Assembly (NCBI GenBank): GCA_023212645.1
Contig: JALBYC010000022.1
Location: 62,001 to 126,000 of the forward strand
Direction: 5' to 3'
Origin: Farysia itapuensis
Taxonomy: Eukaryota > Basidiomycota > Ustilaginomycetes > Ustilaginales > Ustilaginaceae
Length of the DNA: 64,000 nt
The notes under the pieces are model-generated. The model did no database searches. It saw only the letters and a program-made list of their open reading frames with translations, and was not told the DNA's origin. Of the stretch, positions 39,497 through 48,991 are shown piece by piece. Position 1 is the first letter of the stretch. Each line of letters starts with the position of its first letter. The position numbers and the translations under genes were made by a program.

Positions 39497-41269
39497 ATGA
39501 TGAAAGTGGCTGTTGTGGGCGCAGGCGTGTCTGGGCTGTCTGCCGTGTGGGCATTGAACGAATACTCGGCACACGAAGTGCATCTCTTCGAGCCAGGCGC
39601 TTGGATCGGTGGCCACACCAACACCGTCACCTTTACCAAACCCAATGCCGATACATGCTCGACGAACGGTGCAGCCACTGCGCCGTCAACGCCGGTGGAT
39701 ACCGGGTTCATCGTGTTCAACAAGGTGACGTACCCCAATTTTCTCCGCTTCTTGCGCTTGATTGGCGTCGAGATTCTGGACAGTGACATGTCGTTCTCCG
39801 TCACGCGGTACGTTGCCGGCGGTGGTGGGTACGGGGCGTTTGAATGGGCAGGTGGGTCGCCAGGACAGCTGTTTGCGCAGGGGTCCAACGTGTTCAACCC
39901 CTCTCACTGGCGGATGGTGTGGGACATTATTCGCTTCAACCAGCAGTCGGTGGACTTTCTCCGCACCGCGCGCACCAGCACCACGAGCGACCAGAGTATT
40001 GGCGAATGGCTCGACCAACGCGGCTACTCTGCCGCCTTCCGACGCAACTACCTCATCCCCATGACGGCCAGTATTTGGTCTACAGCGCCGGAGACGGCTC
40101 TGGCCAGTTTCCCAGCAGTTACCCTCCTGCGCTTCATGCACAATCACCACCTACTTCAGATTCTCGACCGCCCGCAATGGCTGACCATCAAGGGTGGCAG
40201 TAAGAGCTATGTCGATCGGATTCTGTCCCGCTTGCCGGCCGGGCGGGTGCATCAGGGTACGCAGCATGGCACCGTGGTAGCTGCTTGGCAGCGCGCCGAG
40301 TCGCACCAACGCAAGTGGTGCCTTCAACTCGCCTCTGGCGAAACCAGCGAGGGTTGGGACAAGGTGATTTTCGCGTGCCATGCTGACACCACCGTTGACA
40401 TTCTCGAGCAGGGACGCACCGCCGCTCAGCGCAACAACAAGGGTGCCGAACACGGCGTCGCACACGCCTACGACCTGCAGCAGCAGAATGAAGCCACCGC
40501 CGTGCTCAATGTACTGCGACAGTTTCGCTTTTCGGAGAACAGTGCCGTTCTGCACTGCGATACGCGCCTAATGCCTGCACGACGCACCGCCTGGAGTGCA
40601 TGGAACTTTCTCGCCGAAACCGTCAGTGCGAAACAAGACAACAAGCATCGCCGCAACGCGGCCGAGGATGTGGATCGAGTCTCGCTCACCTACTGGATGA
40701 ACTTGCTCCAGTCGATTCCGGAAGCGACTTTTGGCCCTGTTCTGGTGACGCTCAATCCAACGACGGACCCGACTGCGCCGTACACGCCGCGCGCGGAAAC
40801 GGTGGTCAAGCGCCAATCCTACACTCACCCCATCTACACTGCTCAAAGCGTCGCCGCTCAGCAAGCGCTCAAGGAGCATCAGGGCAAGCACGGTGCCTAC
40901 TTTGTCGGCGCTTGGACCAACTACGGCTTCCACGAGGACGGATTCTCCAGTGGACTACGTGCCGCCAGCGATATCAAGGATACCTGGTTGCCGTTTGACA
41001 TCAGGCATGCCGAGCGCGAGATTCCGCCACACCAGCTTTGGTCGGTGAAAGTCGTCGACCTGCTCGATAACGCTGCGCGACTGTGGATTGTACGTACCCC
41101 TGCCCACCTTGCGCTCCTCTTCGCCCTATACGCCGTCTCCATCCTCCACCTCTTGCTCCGCATCGCCCTCTTCACCCCCCGAAACCTCACGCAGAATATT
41201 ACCACCGTTAGACAACATCTCCGTCAAGCTGCATACACCCCTCCCACCCACCGCATCAAACAATTATAG
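39497..41269 (+). CDS. FAD-dependent amine-oxidase-like protein
   Basis: 590 residues in one frame. It begins with a dinucleotide-binding motif, VAVVGAGVSGLSAVWAL, followed by EVHLFEPGAWIGGHTNT. The family pattern of NAD(P)-binding amine oxidases linked to fatty-acid or carotenoid-like chemistry is present: VDTGFIVFNKVTYPNFLRFL, GASIW-type TASIWSTAPETALASFPA, WLTIKGGSKSYVDRIL, and a C-terminal FAD clamp AYFVGAWTNYGFHEDGFSSG. The tail holds a hydrophobic segment (HLALLFALYAVSILHLLLRI), a probable membrane anchor. The enzyme class (oxidase versus desaturase-associated protein) cannot be fixed. Convergent with the next gene (51 bp). Confidence 0.8.
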   Translation: MMKVAVVGAGVSGLSAVWALNEYSAHEVHLFEPGAWIGGHTNTVTFTKPNADTCSTNGAATAPSTPVDTGFIVFNKVTYPNFLRFLRLIGVEILDSDMSFSVTRYVAGGGGYGAFEWAGGSPGQLFAQGSNVFNPSHWRMVWDIIRFNQQSVDFLRTARTSTTSDQSIGEWLDQRGYSAAFRRNYLIPMTASIWSTAPETALASFPAVTLLRFMHNHHLLQILDRPQWLTIKGGSKSYVDRILSRLPAGRVHQGTQHGTVVAAWQRAESHQRKWCLQLASGETSEGWDKVIFACHADTTVDILEQGRTAAQRNNKGAEHGVAHAYDLQQQNEATAVLNVLRQFRFSENSAVLHCDTRLMPARRTAWSAWNFLAETVSAKQDNKHRRNAAEDVDRVSLTYWMNLLQSIPEATFGPVLVTLNPTTDPTAPYTPRAETVVKRQSYTHPIYTAQSVAAQQALKEHQGKHGAYFVGAWTNYGFHEDGFSSGLRAASDIKDTWLPFDIRHAEREIPPHQLWSVKVVDLLDNAARLWIVRTPAHLALLFALYAVSILHLLLRIALFTPRNLTQNITTVRQHLRQAAYTPPTHRIKQL

Positions 41270-41320
41270 AGCATCGAGCGGGAGCAACAATACGAAGAGA
41301 TAAAGGTTAGCCACACCAAG

Positions 41321-42430
41321 CTATGATTTCTTAGACACGAGGGTGTTCCAAAATTTGCGCACTTTGGCTGGACCCTCGACGCTGGCTTTGCGCGGCGCTG
41401 AGTTGGTGTGTGGTACGAGCAGATGTACGAGCTGTGCATTTGCGTCAGTGCCTGGGGGATGGAGGATACGGTAGTCGCGGTCCTTTTGATAGTTGAACCA
41501 GTTGAGACCGATCAAGTTGGGCAGTTGAGTGCGAACTTTGGCGCTGGTGAGGAGGGAGAGCCACTGCAGTCTGTGGGCGGCGTCGCGCCGTGGGTCGTCG
41601 TCGTCAAAGTGCAGTCCTGTCTCGCCAATGATAAAGGGGCGTGAGGTGCGGTTGCTGTACTTGTCGTGCAGCGGTTTAAGTTTGCGCGTCAAATCGACTG
41701 TGTCGGTAAGACAGCCGAAAGCGGGACAGTAGTAGTCGATTCCAATGTAGTCGATTGTCTCCACAGGTGGCAGGAAGGCTTCGTACTCGCGCAGCGCCCC
41801 AGCAGCGTCACGGGCTGAAGCAATGTTGGGACAGTAGAAAAGTTTGATCCGACTACTGTACTCTGTCGGCAACGCGCGACATGCCATGGCCACCTGCGCG
41901 AATGCCTGCTTAAACTCGGCACCTGGATCGTTCACCGGGTCGAGTTGCGGTGCAGGATACAAGCCTGATTTGATATAGTAGTTGACCTCGTGACCGAATC
42001 TAAGCCGTAGCTCCTGCAGGCAGAATTCGCCATTAGACATTCGGCTCTCGTCGAGCACGCGCTGCATTACACTTGCCACTTCAACGGCTTTGCGGTTGTC
42101 GTGCGACGAATAGCCGCTCCACGACTGGAATGGCATGACCGATACCTCGTACGTCGCTGCAGGCATCGCGCCCTGTTCTACACTCTGCTTCACATCATGA
42201 ACGAGCGGCAGTAGCTGAAAGCCATTGAACACTTCACCCGGGTAGGTTTGCGCGTACCATCCCACTGTTGTAATCACCGGCATGACGGCATCATGAGCGT
42301 GCTCAGCCACGGCGCTAGACAGCGTGCGGTTTAGTGTAGACAGATATGTCTTGTTCCCACCCGCATCCCCTTCGTCGGGGTACATCCCGATGATCACGCC
42401 ATTGAGCGTCAACGGTACTTGGCCTGCCAT
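41321..42430 (-). CDS. Glycoside-hydrolase-like TIM-barrel protein
   Basis: 369 residues from MAGQVPLTLNGVIIGMYPDE. It resembles clan GH-A barrels, most like GH26-type enzymes: QELRLRFGHEVNYYIKSG near residue 147 holds a candidate acid/base Glu after His, and RPFIIGETGLHFDDDD near 264 holds a candidate nucleophile Glu; VETIDYIGIDYYCPAFG and NLIGLNWFNYQKDRDYRIL are further barrel strands. No signal peptide is visible, which is unusual for a carbohydrate-active enzyme unless an upstream exon exists. Substrate unknown. Divergent from RRS1 (210 bp). Confidence 0.65.
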   Translation of the reverse strand: MAGQVPLTLNGVIIGMYPDEGDAGGNKTYLSTLNRTLSSAVAEHAHDAVMPVITTVGWYAQTYPGEVFNGFQLLPLVHDVKQSVEQGAMPAATYEVSVMPFQSWSGYSSHDNRKAVEVASVMQRVLDESRMSNGEFCLQELRLRFGHEVNYYIKSGLYPAPQLDPVNDPGAEFKQAFAQVAMACRALPTEYSSRIKLFYCPNIASARDAAGALREYEAFLPPVETIDYIGIDYYCPAFGCLTDTVDLTRKLKPLHDKYSNRTSRPFIIGETGLHFDDDDPRRDAAHRLQWLSLLTSAKVRTQLPNLIGLNWFNYQKDRDYRILHPPGTDANAQLVHLLVPHTNSAPRKASVEGPAKVRKFWNTLVSKKS

Positions 42431-42640
42431 TGTCGTGTTTCCCACGACAAAGTGACGTCGGCAATGTTCCGACTGAGATGCACCCTGATTTCAGGGTCCC
42501 ACCTGATAGAGCTGTCCGCACAAAATCGGGTGCGATGAAAAACTTCTCAACTTCCTGCCCAACTTTTTTTTTTGGGTGCCCATTTCTATACAAGTCACAA
42601 TTTCTTCATTCTGACTGCACACCACTCAACGCACACAATC

Positions 42641-43732
42641 ATGAGTTCTACTACAGTAGTGTCAAATGCCACGACGTCGCTAGACGGCACAGCTCTGGCT
42701 GCTGCATCGTCATCCAAGTACAAGCCCACTGCGGTCAATGAGGGAGAAACACCGTTCCAATTCGATCTGGGCCTCCTGACGTCGATTAACCCAAACCCGC
42801 TTTCGACATCGGCCTATCATGCTTCCACATCGCAGTATCTGGCTTCACACGCACGTGATGGTGTTCAATCGCTCATCAACAAGATCTTTGCTCTGCCCAT
42901 CACGCGTGATGCAGAGTATGGCCCGCTGGCCTCCTTGCCCAAAATCAGCACAAAACTGCCACGCGAAAAGTCACTGCCCAAGCCAAAGCCCATGACCAAA
43001 TGGGAGAAGTTCGCCAAGCAGAAGGGCATCAACAATACCAAGCGTGACAAGCTCATGTTTGACGAAGCCACTCAGACCTGGGTGCCTCGATGGGGATTCA
43101 AGGGCGCGAACAAAGACTTTGAAGATCAGTGGATTCACGAGCTCAAAAATAACGGCAATACCGACATGGATCCTGCCAAGACTGCGCGCAAGGAGCGGCT
43201 TGCCAAAGTCAAGAAGAACGAGGGACAGCGCCTCAAGAATGTTGCGCGGGCTACGCAGCAGACGACTTCGGCGTCGGCGCTTGGCGCAAGTAAGCCAAGT
43301 GCCGGTGGATTGGGCGATGCGAATGCTGCCAAGCTCGCACGACTGGCACAGCGCGAGAAACGCAAGGCAGAACTCGAAGCCGACGTTCTCCGAAACCGAG
43401 CAAGTACCGCCAGCATGGGCCGATTCGACAAGTCCCTCACCGGCGAACAGAAACCGAAAGGCATCAAACGTCAATTCGAACCGACGGAGAAGAGCACTCG
43501 CGACGAACAGAGCGGGAACCTGGCGCTGCTTAGCAAACTCGGTACGTCTGCCATGAAGAAAAAAGCGCTCACCTCGCGCGGTCAGGGCGATTCAGACCTC
43601 GTCAATACGCGCAAAGCAGTGCAATTTGCCACAGGAGGTCACGGCGTCACCAGCATGCGTGGTGGCGCACGAGGCGGACGTGGAGGCCGCGGTGGTCGAG
43701 GCGGTCGTGGCTCAAGTCGAGGCAGTCGTTGA
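42641..43732 (+). CDS. RRS1: Ribosome biogenesis protein Rrs1
   Basis: 363 residues. The Rrs1 core is clear: FQFDLGLLTSINPNPLS, SLINKIFALPITRDAEYGPL, LPREKSLPKPKPMTKWEKFA, KQKGINNTKRDKLMFDEATQ and VPRWGFKGANKD. A basic and low-complexity C-terminus ends in an RGG-type tail (GGRGGRGGRGSSRGSR). Rrs1 works with Rpf2 to load the 5S RNP into pre-60S particles in the nucleolus. Length is greater than in animals because of the tail. It is convergent with PRP17 (48 bp). Confidence 0.95.
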   Translation: MSSTTVVSNATTSLDGTALAAASSSKYKPTAVNEGETPFQFDLGLLTSINPNPLSTSAYHASTSQYLASHARDGVQSLINKIFALPITRDAEYGPLASLPKISTKLPREKSLPKPKPMTKWEKFAKQKGINNTKRDKLMFDEATQTWVPRWGFKGANKDFEDQWIHELKNNGNTDMDPAKTARKERLAKVKKNEGQRLKNVARATQQTTSASALGASKPSAGGLGDANAAKLARLAQREKRKAELEADVLRNRASTASMGRFDKSLTGEQKPKGIKRQFEPTEKSTRDEQSGNLALLSKLGTSAMKKKALTSRGQGDSDLVNTRKAVQFATGGHGVTSMRGGARGGRGGRGGRGGRGSSRGSR

Positions 43733-43780
43733 TGCGAGGATTCTCAACTTTGCACTGTTTTAATATATCAATCGTGCACA

Positions 43781-45706
43781 CTAGTCCCACAGCTTGATGA
43801 GACCGTCCCAACTGCCTGTGACGACCTTGCTCGACTCGTGCGGCAGCCAGGCGTGAGAGATGATAGGCTCGGCATGCGCATGTCGAATCCGTTTGAGCAG
43901 CTTGGTCGACTTCCAGTCCCAAAACACCAAGTTGCCCTCAGAATCGCCCGAGGATAGGAACTTGCTGTCCGGGGAAAAGGCAGGCTGACAGGCGAATCCG
44001 GCGACGTTGTGACCGCGGAATACTTTTTTGCGGTTCTGCTTGAAGCCGTCTGTGGCAAAAGTGAGGATTTGGTTGTCCATGCTTTGACATGCGAGCCACT
44101 TTGCGTTGGGAGAGACGGTGACTGCTGGCATGGAGTGCATGGTTGGATCGCTGACGTACTTGATCACCACTGGGATGTCGTAGTCCCATCCGCGCATCAC
44201 TTTATCGTCCGAAGTGGTGACAAAGCGCCGATTCTGGTCGACAAACGTGATGGTGTTGACCGCGCCGAGATGCTGGCTGTACTCTTGCGTGATCTCGCCC
44301 GTGTTGCTGTCGTACTGCAGAGCCTTTTTGTCGCTAGTGCCGGTGAGAAAGATGTGCTGCTTGTCTTGATCCGGATGGAACGTGACGCAGTAAGGTATCT
44401 TGGCAATGCTGTAGGTGGACAGACATACGCCGGTCTCGGTATCCCACAGCTTGATCTGGCGGTCATAGCCGGCGGACAAGAATCTGCGTCCATCGTTGCT
44501 AAATGCCACATCGCGAACCGCCTTTGAATGTCCCATAAACGTTCGTAGACACTGGCCCTCGTGATACAGATCCCACAGCTTGACTGTAGTGTCCAGACTC
44601 GCTGAGAGCAGCAAATGACCCGAGTGGGGCAGCAGCTTGAGGGTGGATATGCCCTTGGTATGACCCTTGAACGTGTGAATGCACGATTTGGGCAGGTAGC
44701 ATTCCTGCTCGCCCGCTTCGCCGGAAAGGTTGACGTCAACATCGGTCGGAACATGCATGTAAGTGCGTCCCTGGTAGTCGTACATGCTTTTCCCATGAAA
44801 GATGCTTTTCTCAGACCCATGATCAGCCGTTTCTCCCGCCGCTTCTTTCTTTTCCCGGTCTTGTTCGGCGGCTGCTTTGTCACGGGCGCGCTTTTCCGCC
44901 AACGCTTCTGCAGCAGCCTGTTCCGCTGCCGTCGGCCCCAGTTCTGCAGCAATTGTACTTGTGTCTGTTATTGGATTGCGGGTTGCTTCTGCGTCCCATT
45001 TTGCCCATGGGCCGAGATAAGCCCCTTCGCCTTCTAGTACGCTCGGATCGCCGTTTTTGCCCGTTCGTTGCTTCTTCAGATGCCGAGTGGCTGATTTGAA
45101 GCGACCATGGGCTGATCGTATGTCCAACGCAGATGCGCCTCCATGTTCAGCCGCAGCCCTTGTATCACCCACGAACGCAGGGGCAGTGCTGTTACTACCA
45201 CTCGCAGTCAAGGTCGGATCCCGAGCGTACCCGTAGACATCAAACGTTCTCTGCTGATTGCGAAAGTCGAAGTCAGACACGCTGACATTTTCCACATGTC
45301 CACTCAGAATATTCTGCTGTGCGCCCAGCTGACGCTGCTGGTTGGACGCAAAGGGGTTCTCGGGCCCGTACTGTGGTGCAATCATGTCCTTGTATGGCAC
45401 GTTGACGTGCATCGTAGTATCGCCTGGCCGCATCAACAGTGCCTCGGATGCGGACGAGTTATCAGTCACTTTGGGAGCCAGAGCGAGTGCAGATGATGTG
45501 GGTGTAGCTTGCTGCGAGGTAGCTTTGGACGTTGAAGGCTGAGCAAGATTAATAGAAGTGTCTTGCTTCAGCCCATTCAGCCCGAAAACATCGGCTGGAT
45601 CATAGTCGAGCGGGTCCGGCGCCAAAGCTGTTGAGCGCTTGGGAAACTGCTGCGGAGGCTGGTCTTCCGCGTCGCTATCTGAGCCGTAAGCGGCAAGAGC
45701 GTCCAT
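43781..45706 (-). CDS. PRP17: Pre-mRNA splicing factor Prp17/Cdc40 (WD40)
   Basis: 641 residues from MDALAAYGSDSDAED. The N-terminal part holds conserved elements such as PLDYDPADVFGLNG, HVNVPYKDMIAPQYGPENPF, and ILSGHVENVSVSDFDFRNQQ, then STIFHGK-type SIFHGKSMYDYQGRTYMHVP. A seven-blade propeller starts near residue 335 (CYLPKSCIHTFKGHTKGIST). Prp17 acts in the second step of splicing and in cell-cycle progress. Its start codon is 158 bp from that of SGD1 on the other strand. Confidence 0.95.
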   Translation of the reverse strand: MDALAAYGSDSDAEDQPPQQFPKRSTALAPDPLDYDPADVFGLNGLKQDTSINLAQPSTSKATSQQATPTSSALALAPKVTDNSSASEALLMRPGDTTMHVNVPYKDMIAPQYGPENPFASNQQRQLGAQQNILSGHVENVSVSDFDFRNQQRTFDVYGYARDPTLTASGSNSTAPAFVGDTRAAAEHGGASALDIRSAHGRFKSATRHLKKQRTGKNGDPSVLEGEGAYLGPWAKWDAEATRNPITDTSTIAAELGPTAAEQAAAEALAEKRARDKAAAEQDREKKEAAGETADHGSEKSIFHGKSMYDYQGRTYMHVPTDVDVNLSGEAGEQECYLPKSCIHTFKGHTKGISTLKLLPHSGHLLLSASLDTTVKLWDLYHEGQCLRTFMGHSKAVRDVAFSNDGRRFLSAGYDRQIKLWDTETGVCLSTYSIAKIPYCVTFHPDQDKQHIFLTGTSDKKALQYDSNTGEITQEYSQHLGAVNTITFVDQNRRFVTTSDDKVMRGWDYDIPVVIKYVSDPTMHSMPAVTVSPNAKWLACQSMDNQILTFATDGFKQNRKKVFRGHNVAGFACQPAFSPDSKFLSSGDSEGNLVFWDWKSTKLLKRIRHAHAEPIISHAWLPHESSKVVTGSWDGLIKLWD

Positions 45707-45864
45707 GATCGTCCCACGTTGCGTCAAGAATGGTGGAAGTATACTCAAGAAGCTCTCCAAAAACCATCGTTTCCCATTTCCCATTTCCCGAATTCCGAAG
45801 AATTTTTACCAAAAAATTTGGGGCCGGAAACCCGGCTTTTCTTCCTGACGACACCCCAGTAGTA

Positions 45865-48800
45865 ATGCCGTTTGACCCCAGGCAGAAGAGTCGATCAACG
45901 ACAAAGCTTCCAGCAGCACTGAGAGACGAGCTCGGTATAATACCTTCTAGCAACCACAAGTCTCACTTTCGACCAGGTCATAACCAGAAAGCTGACAAAA
46001 GACAGCAGTACAATGCACGTACTGGCAATGCTCTGCCATATCAGCTCAAGGCCTTTGGTCGACCTCAAAGCGCAGTCAACGGTGCTCCCAAAGGAACCAA
46101 ACAAGGTCCAACAAAGTCGTTACGCAACCAAGAGAAAGAACAACAGACCGCTTCTACCAGTCAAGTGACTCCACAACAAAAGAAACGCAGTCACCCACAG
46201 CCGCCGCCCAGACATGTCTCTGCCGATTTTAGCACCAATGCTAATGTCGAGTCTGCAGGAAGCAGCCAGAAGAAGAGAAAGCACAGGGAGAACGACGCCG
46301 AGGGGCAACGGCAAGACCTGCCCCAGCGCGTCAATCCCTTTACTGGCGAGATGGAAGTGGTAAAGCCGACCAAGAACGTCACCTCGTCCACCAAGTCAAC
46401 CGCGCTCGAGCGAATGATGAAGAAAGCCGAGAAAGGCAGCACACGCGACAGGGAACTCACGGCCAAGAAGAGCCGCAAGCACATGACGCAACAAGAAAAG
46501 GAAGAAGAGGACGAAATTCGCTGGCTCGAGTACCATCTTCGCAAAGGGCACACGAACGCCGACGGCGAGGAGGCAGTCAAGGATGATCTCGATGACTTTT
46601 TAGACGACCTGGACCGCTTTCAGGTAGGAATGTACGAGGCGGATGGTGATGATGCGCAAAGCGCCGAATCTGAATCGGGGTCTTCGTCAGAATCTGAAGA
46701 AGATGTAAGCACCGACTCAGAGGATGCTGTAAGCTCCGAGTCAGGCGACGAGGAGCTGGATGAAGACGATGAGCAGAGCATGCAGTCATTTGACTCAAAT
46801 GACGAAGAAGACTTCAGCAACTGGGATGCTGCCATGGCCAGCACTGATGATGAAGAAGCAGACTTGGACAACTCGAGCTCGTCCGAGCAGGACGATTCCG
46901 AAGTAGAAGAAGCCATGAATCTCATCAATGGATCTATCAACGCTGCCCACTCGTCTGACGCTCCTCTCCAAGCGACAACAGACGAGACCCCTTCTGGTGC
47001 CACTGGCAAATACATTCCTCCAGCACTGCGAGCGAAAATGGCTGCCGCTTCGTCTACATCAACTTCAACCACAACTCCCGCAGACGATCTGGCGACACAG
47101 AAACTGCGTCGACAAGCACAAGGCTTACTCAACAGGCTCGGTGACGGCAACATTGACAGCATTGTCACTGAAGTCGAAGCACTCTACCGTTCGTACCCAA
47201 GGGCACACGTCACGTCCACCATTACTCAACTCGTCCTCGACACTGTCACTTCTCGCACCAACTTGGTCGATACGTTCGTCATCTTGCACGGCGCGTTTGT
47301 CGCCGCACTGCACAAGGTTGTTGGAGTTGAGTTTGCCGCCTATTTCGTCCAGCGTATGGTTGAAGACCTACTACGTCACTATGATGTGCTGTCTTCGACT
47401 CCAGATGTGGTAGAGGACGAGGCCCGAGGCAAAGAGTGTCTCAACCTGACCGTCTTAGCCTGCGAGCTGTACAACCTGCAAGTTCTTGCCTGCCCCTTGA
47501 TCTACGACCTCATCCGACTATTCCTCGGCCAGAGTCCTGGCACAAGCACTCCAGCTGCCAAGTCGGTGGGCGAAACAGATGTTGAACTCATCCTCAAGAC
47601 AATTCGGTCTTGCGGCCCGCAATTGCGACACGACGACCCGTCAGCACTGAAAGCTATCATTGCGCTCACCAACTCTCGTCTATCTTCCACCTCTGTCCGG
47701 TCCAAATTCATGCTCGAGAGAATGGAGGAGCTGCTGAAAGCTTCTGGTGCGAGCGTCAAATCCAAGGCAGGTGCCGCGAGCAACGACGTCAACGACCCAT
47801 CCAGTCCCGCAGGGCAGCTGCTTGCGCGCATGAAGAAGTACTTGAGCGGCATGGCGAAAAAGCGCAGTGTGCGGAGCTACGAGCCGCTACGTATTGGGCT
47901 CAAAGATCTGCAGGATGCCGACAAGAAGGGCAAGTGGTGGCTGGTTGGTGCTGCCTGGACTGGGCAGACGGACCAAGACGACGCACACGGTCTCACCAAA
48001 CTCACACCCATGAACGCCAAAGCATCTGGCGCGACTGCGGTCAACGCTGTCGTCGATGATAGCGGACAAGAGCAAGAAGAGCTGCTGGCCCTGGCTCGTT
48101 CCCAAGGCATGAACACCGACGCTCGACGCGCCGTATTCATCACCATCATCACCAGTGAAGACTACAAGCAGGCGACGGAAACGCTCTTGCAGCTCAAACT
48201 CAACGAAGTGCAGCGTCGCGAAACAATCCGTGTCCTCGTACACTGTTCTGGCTCCGAATCGGTGTACAACCCGTACTACACGCTGATTGGACAAGAGCTG
48301 TGTAAGCATAACCACGGCATGCGTATCACGCTGCAGTACTGCCTCTGGGACTTTTTGCGCGAACTTGGCGCAAAGGAAGTCGGCGGGGAGAAGTTTTCCG
48401 CCTCACTCGAGGACGACTCCGAGGGGAAGGCGATGGATCCACGACGGATGTCGAATTTGGCCAGGTGCTTTGGCTGGTGGTTGACGCACGACTGTTTGTC
48501 GCTGCAGGCGCTCAAGGTGGTTGACTTTACCGCGTTGCAGCCGCGACCGACGCAGTTTCTCGGTCTGGTACTTGTGTTCTGCATGCTCTCGATTCAGTCG
48601 TTCAAGTCGCCCGCACGGGTGCTCGACCTCGCCACCCTGTCTAAAGTCCCGCTTCAGACTGAGTCCATTAAGGATTTTGCACAGGCCGGTCTCGCCGGCG
48701 GCCACCCAGACCTACCGCGCGGACTGCTGCTCTTCCTCAACTCCCATCTCTCACCCAAACAACAGCGCAAACTCGTCCTCGGACACGATAAATCCCTCAA

Positions 48801-48924
48801 GACCCAGACTCAACCCCTCCTCACCTTGCTACAGCATGCACTCGCCGCACTCGTTGAAAATATTCAATCCATCGTCCACCAAGCCAACGCCGCAGACACC
48901 CTATCTGATCCCCTGGACGAATAG
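45865..48924 (+). CDS. SGD1: Nucleolar MIF4G/MA3 protein Sgd1/NOM1
   Basis: 1019 residues from the ATG at 45865 (MPFDPRQKSRSTTKLPAALR). An earlier ATG at 45730 would add 45 residues but lies 24 bp from the PRP17 start and lacks family likeness. The N-terminal third is basic and then highly acidic (Ser/Glu/Asp). GKYIPPALRAKM near residue 380 leads into the MIF4G domain (about 410-630), and an MA3 domain follows (about 750-900; RAVFITIITSEDYKQATETL, LVHCSGSESVYNPYYTLIGQ). Family members bind the helicase Fal1/eIF4A-III and are needed for 18S rRNA maturation in the nucleolus. Convergent with ROK1 (67 bp). Confidence 0.92.
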   Translation: MPFDPRQKSRSTTKLPAALRDELGIIPSSNHKSHFRPGHNQKADKRQQYNARTGNALPYQLKAFGRPQSAVNGAPKGTKQGPTKSLRNQEKEQQTASTSQVTPQQKKRSHPQPPPRHVSADFSTNANVESAGSSQKKRKHRENDAEGQRQDLPQRVNPFTGEMEVVKPTKNVTSSTKSTALERMMKKAEKGSTRDRELTAKKSRKHMTQQEKEEEDEIRWLEYHLRKGHTNADGEEAVKDDLDDFLDDLDRFQVGMYEADGDDAQSAESESGSSSESEEDVSTDSEDAVSSESGDEELDEDDEQSMQSFDSNDEEDFSNWDAAMASTDDEEADLDNSSSSEQDDSEVEEAMNLINGSINAAHSSDAPLQATTDETPSGATGKYIPPALRAKMAAASSTSTSTTTPADDLATQKLRRQAQGLLNRLGDGNIDSIVTEVEALYRSYPRAHVTSTITQLVLDTVTSRTNLVDTFVILHGAFVAALHKVVGVEFAAYFVQRMVEDLLRHYDVLSSTPDVVEDEARGKECLNLTVLACELYNLQVLACPLIYDLIRLFLGQSPGTSTPAAKSVGETDVELILKTIRSCGPQLRHDDPSALKAIIALTNSRLSSTSVRSKFMLERMEELLKASGASVKSKAGAASNDVNDPSSPAGQLLARMKKYLSGMAKKRSVRSYEPLRIGLKDLQDADKKGKWWLVGAAWTGQTDQDDAHGLTKLTPMNAKASGATAVNAVVDDSGQEQEELLALARSQGMNTDARRAVFITIITSEDYKQATETLLQLKLNEVQRRETIRVLVHCSGSESVYNPYYTLIGQELCKHNHGMRITLQYCLWDFLRELGAKEVGGEKFSASLEDDSEGKAMDPRRMSNLARCFGWWLTHDCLSLQALKVVDFTALQPRPTQFLGLVLVFCMLSIQSFKSPARVLDLATLSKVPLQTESIKDFAQAGLAGGHPDLPRGLLLFLNSHLSPKQQRKLVLGHDKSLKTQTQPLLTLLQHALAALVENIQSIVHQANAADTLSDPLDE

Positions 48925-48991
48925 GATTTCTTTATAAGCAAATCACAATATATATACCCAACATTCCAAAGAATCAAATTTGCGCGCCCAA

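Noticed and set aside
45730..45864. 45-residue N-terminal extension of SGD1 from an earlier ATG
   Set aside because: It starts 24 bp from the divergent PRP17 start and shows no likeness to the family; the ATG at 45865 is preferred, though not proven.
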